Below are positions 57,364 through 64,000 of a stretch of DNA of 64,000 nt, piece by piece (position 1 is the stretch's first letter; every line of letters begins with the position of its first letter). The notes beneath the pieces are model-generated. The model was not told the origin of the DNA. It did no database searches and saw nothing but the letters and a program-made list of their open reading frames with translations. A program made the position numbers and the translations under genes. Source of the DNA: Persicaria tinctoria (taxonomy: Eukaryota > Streptophyta > Magnoliopsida > Caryophyllales > Polygonaceae); assembly GCA_037127255.1 (NCBI GenBank), contig JBANSL010000013.1:17504688-17568687 (forward strand), written 5' to 3'.

Positions 57364-59399
57364 ATTGGGCTTAATTTAAAACATTAAAGAAAAAAAATGT
57401 AACCATTGGGCTTAATTCAAAGCATTGAATATAACTATTGGTTATGGCGTCACATCGCATTTAAAGAAAGTTACAATGATATTATTATTATTATTACTGA
57501 GTGATTCAATCTATATTTATGTAATATACTTTGCATGAGATTTTTTAAAAATATTTTTTCCAGAGCATTATAAAATACATTTGTGGTAATGATTTTTATT
57601 TTAGCTTTTATTAATATTTCATAATATTTTTTTTAATATTGCTAAAATCTATATTCTATATATCTATATAAACTCTTAAAACAGAAGAGTTTTCGCTTAT
57701 GTGTCGCATCCACCTTAATTCTCTCATTTTTAGCCAATCACTTTATTTTCTTTTTTCATTTTTTCTTTTTACAATTAATTTTTCATATTTGAAATAACCA
57801 TTGGGTTTAATTCAAAATATCTATATATCTATATCTAATATCTAATATAATACTAAAGCAGTTGCAAAAGATACATGTGGCGGCCTCCCATTAAAAGTGC
57901 CACGTGACAGCTATTCATTTAACCTACCCCATATATATTTAAAATAAATTTACTTAAAATTACTTTTTATTAATTAAAATATTAAATTTGTTGACCAAAT
58001 CATAACAACTTCTTCAAATTTGCATATTATTTTTCATCCAATATTTTTTGAAGCTAGAAAATTTTAAATCAATAATACATTTCAACTTTGTAAATTGTTT
58101 TAATTTTTTTTCATATGCCCTCACATGAAGTAGCGAGAACGACTCGGAAGTCCCCAACATGTAATATGTTACTCCTAATCATTCAATAGGTTTTAGTGTT
58201 ATATTGTTTTTGCATAATTTTTGCTTTATTTTAATCCTGATTATAATTTCCCTTATTCTAAACATGAAGGGCTTGGGCTACGCAACCCTAACTTTAAAAG
58301 TTTTATTAAACTAATTGAATTCAATGATAAAAAAAAAATAGGCGAATTAAAAAAATACATAAAGATTTATTGCTAACTTTTTAGTTAAGTTTCTATAATC
58401 AAATCTTAACAAGGTAATCTAGATTTATCTTTAATCAAATATTTAGATTAAAAAAAATCTTTGATAAAATCTTATTCTTAATGAATTCAATCTTTTAAAT
58501 GTTTTTTTTATTGTGCACGTTAACCGATATTATCCACATTATACTGGGAGTTTTCTAAGTTACTTTTTTTTAATCTTGATAAATTACTTTTTGTAATCAC
58601 CGCTTAGGTTAAGGTGCACATCCATATTTGATTTCTTTTGTCGAATCACCCTATTTGACTATTTGTATGAATTTCCTTATGAGGTAAGATTATCAAATAT
58701 CTTCATACCTGTTATATATATAAAAAAAATAGTTTAATTTAATATTTATCTTACACACCTAACCTATTAGGTTTGAATAGTAAATTATATATGAATTTTG
58801 AAAGTATTTATACTTTGTACATTTGGCTTATAACTTTAAAAAAAATTAGTAATTCTTTAACAATTGTGATTGATAGAATTCCGTAAATTAGTAATTCCTT
58901 GACAAATATACACTTTGATTAAAAGTATATTTTGAAAGATGGTTAACACAAATATTTAAAAGAATCTCTTACGTACTTATAAGTAAAAACATATTTCTAA
59001 TAAGAGTTATGAAACCAATAAGAGTTTTTTTATGAGTATGTAAATAATATATCCCTAATACATAAATTTATATAAAAAATTGTTTATTATTCAGTAAATA
59101 TATATAGATGGACAACTAAAATGAACTTAAATTAATTTAATTGAATATTGATTTTAAAAGAATAACTAGCCACCTATAAAATCTAGGTTGTTTTCATAGA
59201 GTTAATGAATGAAGAAAAAACTCTCTAAATATGAAAATTCGGATTATTCTCATGGATTTTAAATTTGAATTTTTTAAATTATTTGAGCATTTTAGATATT
59301 TTCACAACTTTACCATAATCAACCATTCCAAAATTTCGTTATCTCAATTATTATTATTAATTTGATCATAAATAAATATTCAATTGATTTAATTTATTA
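57364..59399. other. AT-rich DNA with further Helitron-like starts, no gene
   Basis: Candidate Helitron 5' termini occur near 57664 (TCTATATAAACTCTTAAAAC, then TTATGTGTCGCATCC) and 57834 (TCTAATATAATACTAAAGCA, then CACGTGACAGC), but no CTRR end with a hairpin was found to pair with them. An ATT microsatellite is at 57481-57497. The remaining sequence is strongly AT-rich with no coding potential. Confidence 0.4.
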
Positions 59400-60190
59400 C
59401 TAGTGTAATTCCCGCGCCATGGAGCGTTTGCGATGGGAAAAAAAAGAAATAAAATATAAAATATTTACTATAAGGAATAACCAAATAAAAACCTAACAAA
59501 TGTGAAAAGTTTAATATATTTGTTCGGGGACGACATAAGTGTTGGATGAAACAAATTAAGCATCCATTGAAGTTAATGAAATATACATAGACATTAGGAG
59601 AATGCTTAAGAAGCATGTTCGGGTGAGTAACTTCAATAGCATGTTCGAGTGAGTTAGTGACTCCTAGCCAATGCGCGTTGTTGAACAACTGAATCAACTG
59701 AGATGTTCGGTTTGGAGGTGTCGACAGAGGAATGTCGCGACTCAACTTCACCCTTAAATAATCTTGTTGATGAAGGGTGTGAATCGTCGAGGATGAGGCC
59801 GCAACCAAAAAGCCCTACATCAATCTTAAGTAGAAGCAAAAGTGGGATAAAAAATTGCAAAAGAGTAATCAAAGAGAGGGGGGAGAAGGAGGCGGCTGGA
59901 GGAAGGAGGTTAGGAGGCGTGTGAGACGGATTCTAAGGTACTCCGTAGGTTTTTTGTTTGGAAAATAGAAAAAAAATAAAAGAAAAAAGAGAAAATATTT
60001 GATTGGTTAAAGGAGAGTGAAATATTAGATAAAACAGAATTGGTTAAAAGAAAAAAGGAGAAAAGGAGAATTAAATAGAAAAAAAATGAATTAAAAAAAA
60101 TGAAGGAAATAACGTGATTGGCCGAGGTTCCTAAAACTCCTCAACGATTGACACCTAAGCAAAGTATTCTGATTTAAAGTATTATATAGA
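59400..60190 (-). mobile_element. Non-autonomous Helitron (791 bp)
   Basis: On the minus strand it begins TCTATATAATACTTTAAATC at 60190 (after host A) and ends GGCGCGGGAATTACACTAG at 59400 (before host T). The stem-forming CGCTCCATGGCGCG precedes the CTAG end. The 5' part has GGTGTCAATCGTTGAGGAG, like other Helitron starts in this window. Short frames inside (73-139 codons) are not recognised proteins. Confidence 0.78.
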
Positions 60191-60429
60191 TTATTGAGTC
60201 AATAATGTCTTTAATTTTCACAACCTGAGTTAAGTTGATTACCGATCAATTATTTTCCCATAATTAGTAAACTTAAAGAGTAGATTTGAAAGTAAAACGA
60301 TTAATAAAATATATTTATCCATCCCATTTAATGAAAGATAATATATTAAAATAACATTAAAAGGGATGGAGAAATATATTTTATTAATTTATTTCAATTC
60401 ATACATTTTCCCTCATTAAAATAAGATTA

Positions 60430-61190
60430 AATGGGAGGGGTAAAAATGACGTTTCACCGTTTTAAATGGCAACCTAACAGAAAAAAGGTTATGGGTGGCG
60501 ATTTACCTATAAAATGGGTTTAAGTGGTAGTTTTCTGCAATTTCAATTTTAAGGGGTGGTTTTCTGCAAAGACCCTTATTTAAGGGTTGGTTTTCTACCA
60601 TTTTCCCAATATAATAATATGATTGTAATACACTGGAAATTTCAGGAAAAGATAATAAATTATTTTACCTTTAATAAATTTGGTTATATTATTATATGTT
60701 GGATAGAATAAAATTTGATATAATATATGTAGGGAGAGGTGACAAAATACTAAAATAAAAATTTTATTTTAAAAAATTAATAAATATATTTTATAAAATA
60801 TAAAAGAATTCAAATAAAAAAATAAGGAATTCAATAAAAGTTATTGATTTAAAAAATAATATATTAATACTTTATCATAATATAATAAAATACTAATCTA
60901 ATCAAATTACACGTATACACGTGCCTTAAGTATACTCTTAATTTAGAACACTTTAGGCTTATGTGTCAACTTCTCCTTAATCCTCTATTTTCCACCAATC
61001 ATGTTTTTTTGTCCCTTTTTTAATTGTTTATTTTCTTTATGAGTAAATTACACATAACCACCCTTAAATTAGGTTAGCTTTCACATAACCACCCATAAAA
61101 TTATAAATTACAGAAAACCACCCATAAATTACATTTCTTTTCAAAAGACCACCCATTCATTAAACCTCTATTTGTTTTGTTTGAAAAGAC
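60430..61190. repeat. Inverted pair of degenerate ACCACCC subrepeat blocks
   Basis: 60430-60606 carries four spaced GGTGGTTTTCTGCAA / GGGTGG words, and 61038-61160 carries the complementary series CATAACCACCC, ACAGAAAACCACCC, AAAGACCACCC at about 35-40-base spacing. As an inverted pair they resemble the terminal regions of the MULEs above, but no clean ends or target duplication were found, and the right side is cut by the LTR insertion at 61235. A partial Helitron-5'-like unit lies between them (60926-61040). Confidence 0.45.
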
Positions 61191-61234
61191 TAAAATACCC
61201 CTAATTCAAACTTGTTTTTTAAAGGAAAGAATGA

Positions 61235-64000
61235 TGTAACGGCCCGGGATTATGATTCCCGAGTTACGTTTCGAGGGATGAAACCCCTGGTTAGGACCTT
61301 GCGCTCCGAGTACAGGTTGAAGGTTTCAAAACCTACTTTAATGTTTTCAAAGGGGGATTTCATACCCAAAATCGAAGGGATCGTTGGAATCCCCGGGGAA
61401 GTCCCTTGTACCTGTCGTAAGTCTAAGCGTGGAAATCAGAAATCATGCGACTAGCGAAAACAAGTGTAATACAAGAGGGTGCCACGGCAGAGCCGGGTCA
61501 AAACGGAGTCTAAAGTGTAAATCCAAAAATATAATCAGAGTCTGGTGAAGTCTATAACTCCAGCGCTCACTCTCCGCCGACAAAATGACCCGCACAATAA
61601 GCAAAGAGCACCGATAGGATGAACATAAATAATACCTAAAAAAATTGATATGGGGCGGGATCAGATCGATGCCCACTTTAGCTCTGCATCCCAACCATAA
61701 GCACACATATACGCTATACCTAATAAAGATGCTTCTAGATGCATGGCGGAATATTAACACACTAACATGCTCCTAAGATCAAGTACATAATAATAATAAG
61801 GTCTTAGCACATAATACCAAGTGGTATATCCCTCTCCTACCTCCACCCCCTTCCGATAGGGCGGAGACTGGCCAGCTCATGAATGCATTCCATCATAATT
61901 GGGCGGCACGCATGCCTAACCCGTTCCACAATAAAGCCCGCAGGCATCTCATAATATAAGGAAGTGCATGACTCGAATGACTCAGGACGGGACCCGATGA
62001 GACTAGGTCGTCCTATAACCCTAGCAATGACTCTACTTCACAGATAACGGCCGTTCTGTTTACATACGCATAAAGAAATAGAATGCTCAACGGTCGATGC
62101 AACCTAGCATGGTACTACATGGCATGCTGATCATGAATGCAAGCACCTAGTGTATCATGCACCTAAAGCAGGGAATAGCTCTATTCAATCTGAGTAAGCT
62201 CCGAAGAGACTTACCTGGTATCGCAGAACAGCAAAAAGGCAATCAACCAGGCAATATGAAATCCGACACGTCACAGATGGTCACCTAACAAGTATAAGCG
62301 CATCAATGAGTCTATCTCTAAGGCACACAAAGCATAGAATTATCACACACACAACTTCACTACTTAACATGATAGCCGTCACATCATCATTTCCATAATG
62401 TCAACCTTATCTCATAATCTATCATCTCAATATCTCACAACCATACTCAATATAATTCTCCAATTCATCAGCTTAAGACAATTCCAATTCATACTTAACC
62501 AATTTGCATGTCATCATATCACAATCTTACTTAGCATATAATTGCACATCTTCAAACAAGTCATATAACATTTAACCACAGTTAATAATTCACCACAATA
62601 TTATATCTTAAATCTCAAAACAACATTTTATATATTAATCCCAATAATTTTACATACTACTTCTAATATCATTTTATTTTAACATCTTTATAAAATATCT
62701 ATAAAATCCCAACAATATTCGTTAAATCAAAACATCCCTTTTTTAAATTACTAATCCAACCTTACTTTATTTTAAATTACCAAAACCCACCCTCTTATTT
62801 TATAAAACCCCAAATCCGGCCCTTATGTTTAACAAAACCCAAACCGGCCTCCTATTTTAAATTCCCCCAAAATCGGTTGGCTAAAAAAAAAAAGGCCCAA
62901 CACTTCCCCATTTAAACTGCCCAAAATCGGCCCAAAAGAAACAGGCCCAGCAAGGCCTTCATTCCATTTCACTTTCTCTGAGACAAAACGTGGGAAAAAA
63001 AAGGAGTGGGCCAGGGCTCAGGTGTAAAAAAAAAACGTGGGCCCAGGTGAGGTGTTGGCGGCTGAGGTGGCGGAGATGGGGCCCAGTCCCTTTCTTCTTC
63101 CTCATATTGCCGAATGAAAGAACAAAACAAACAGGGCTTTGCCCAGAAAATGGCGGAGGAAAAAGGAGAGGGAGGGGGAGACCTCCGACGGCGGTGGAGC
63201 CGAGCTCCGGCCACCAGGGATGGTCACTTCGTCGCCCACACCCACGGAAACGAGAAGGGAAGGAAGGAGGGGAAGAAAGAAGCTCACCGAGGTGTTCGAC
63301 GTCGGAAAGCTCGGAGCTCCGGGGAGGCTGTCTGGGCTGCGTTGGGGCTCATCGGTGCCGGTTCTTCGAGCGAGAACTCCTGGGAGGGATGAGGGAGGTT
63401 AAAGGAAGGACCTTTACTCGATTTGAAGGTGAAAGAGAGAAGGAGGGGCAAGGCTTACCGACTTGAACGAGAAACAGGGGCTGGCGGCTCTCCGGCGGCT
63501 GCTGGCGGCGACGGCGGAGACCCGTGGGGAGGAGGCGGTGGTGCAGTGGCGATGGAGGTGAGGAGGGGATGTGGTGGAGGAGGTGGCGTGGTGGTGGAGA
63601 CGGCGTGGTGGTGGCGGAACTGGGAAAGAGGAGAGACTGAGAGAGTGGAGAGAGGAGGTAGCAAGTGTGGATGGGCTGATTTTTCAATGGTCAAATTGCA
63701 ACAAAAGAGGTCTGATTTTTTTTTGTGAAGAGTAATGTGTTATTTGTTTGCTAAAATAAGTAAAACCAAGTAGAGAGGGAGGGAAGGTGAGGATAAGATT
63801 TTCCCGAACTGGAATAGGGTGAGTTGGATGGATAAGGATTCGGAATATGACGGAATTGAGATCTCGGGTCGAGAATTTAAATTTCCGTTGATTGGTCGTT
63901 CAAAACTCGAAATGAAAGACGGAATTGATATTTAAATCGAAAAATTTGGGCCGGAATTTGTTTTAAATTCATTTTGATTTTCTTTTTCCGATAATTAATA
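61235..64000 (-). mobile_element. LTR of the same gypsy-type family as 4157-7149, cut by the window end
   Basis: It starts TGTAACGGCCCGGGATTATG after flank AATGA, and follows the LTR at 4157-7149 in order: AACTCCAGCGCTCACTCTCC (about 61556), AATAAAGCCCGCAGGCAT (about 61930), AATTCGGG-type GC-rich part at 63040-63690, and the TTTAAATTC tail. There is no primer-binding site outside, so in the same orientation it would be a 3' LTR whose element continues beyond 64000, or a solo LTR. By comparison about 110 bases are missing. The frames at 62969-63728 are GC-rich LTR sequence. Confidence 0.78.

Noticed and set aside
62969..63728. Set of 60-158-codon frames at the right edge
   Set aside because: GC-rich LTR sequence with open frames on both strands, no recognisable domain.
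4157..64000. One giant retrotransposon bounded by the two related LTRs
   Set aside because: Different 5-bp flanks, no primer site at the right copy, clear divergence and a normal host gene in between.

Overview
This is nuclear DNA from a flowering plant, probably a eudicot. The evidence is a spliced plant-type group C MAP kinase gene, exon fragments of other plant genes (auxin response factor, ATK-type kinesin-14, ROP-interactor ICR, RABF-type Rab5, PP2A B'), tRNA-iMet-primed LTR retrotransposons, a plant LINE with an RNase H tail, and abundant Helitrons, MULEs, hAT and PIF/Harbinger elements. It is not microbial. No tRNA, rRNA or CRISPR array was seen. Apart from one convincing host gene, almost everything is transposon-derived.

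Layout. 1-7149: left part of a minus-strand LTR retrotransposon: a ~3 kb LTR (4157-7149), a tRNA-iMet primer-binding site (4141-4152) and about 4 kb of non-coding leader. 7150-12549: unexplained sequence, with an extraordinary density of the motif TGCTGAA/TTCAGCA and two tandem arrays. 12550-about 19660: a minus-strand LINE whose ORF2 is split by a 2.8 kb solo LTR (13895-16715, TSD GTTTT). 20826-21000: a second block of the TGCTGAA repeats. 21002-23150: a defective Ty1/copia remnant on the plus strand. 23413-25423: a non-autonomous Mutator-like element (perfect 9-bp TSD) with a hAT MITE nested in it. 25604-26215: a Tourist-like MITE. 26331-29030: exon fragments of four unrelated genes lined up on the plus strand (kinesin-14, CABIN1-like, long-chain acyl-CoA synthetase, ARF), with introns kept. 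29070-32878: a PIF/Harbinger element with a nearly intact Myb/SANT ORF1 and a truncated transposase.

35560-38650 holds the one clear functional gene, an MPK1/2/7/14-type MAP kinase on the minus strand, with two coding exons, a GC-AG intron and a probable 5'-UTR intron. 39143-41840 is a MULE with a degraded transposase and hairpin-rich ends. 41899-50258 is best read as one ~8.4 kb minus-strand Helitron carrying broken pieces of ICR, RABF2/Rab5 and PP2A B' genes. 52.4-56.7 kb is a stack of small DNA elements, including a three-deep nest (MITE, then MULE, then Helitron). 56.7-61.2 kb is AT-rich with Helitron-like tandem termini and one more small Helitron (59400-60190). 61235-64000 is a second LTR of the family seen at the left edge, cut by the window end.

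The most interesting material is the two independent gene-fragment collections (27.4-29.0 kb and 42.3-47.7 kb), the unexplained TGCTGAA motif field, and several TIR families whose terminal repeats are themselves built from short degenerate subrepeats. Boundaries supported by a target-site duplication (TSD) are given to the base. Others are approximate.
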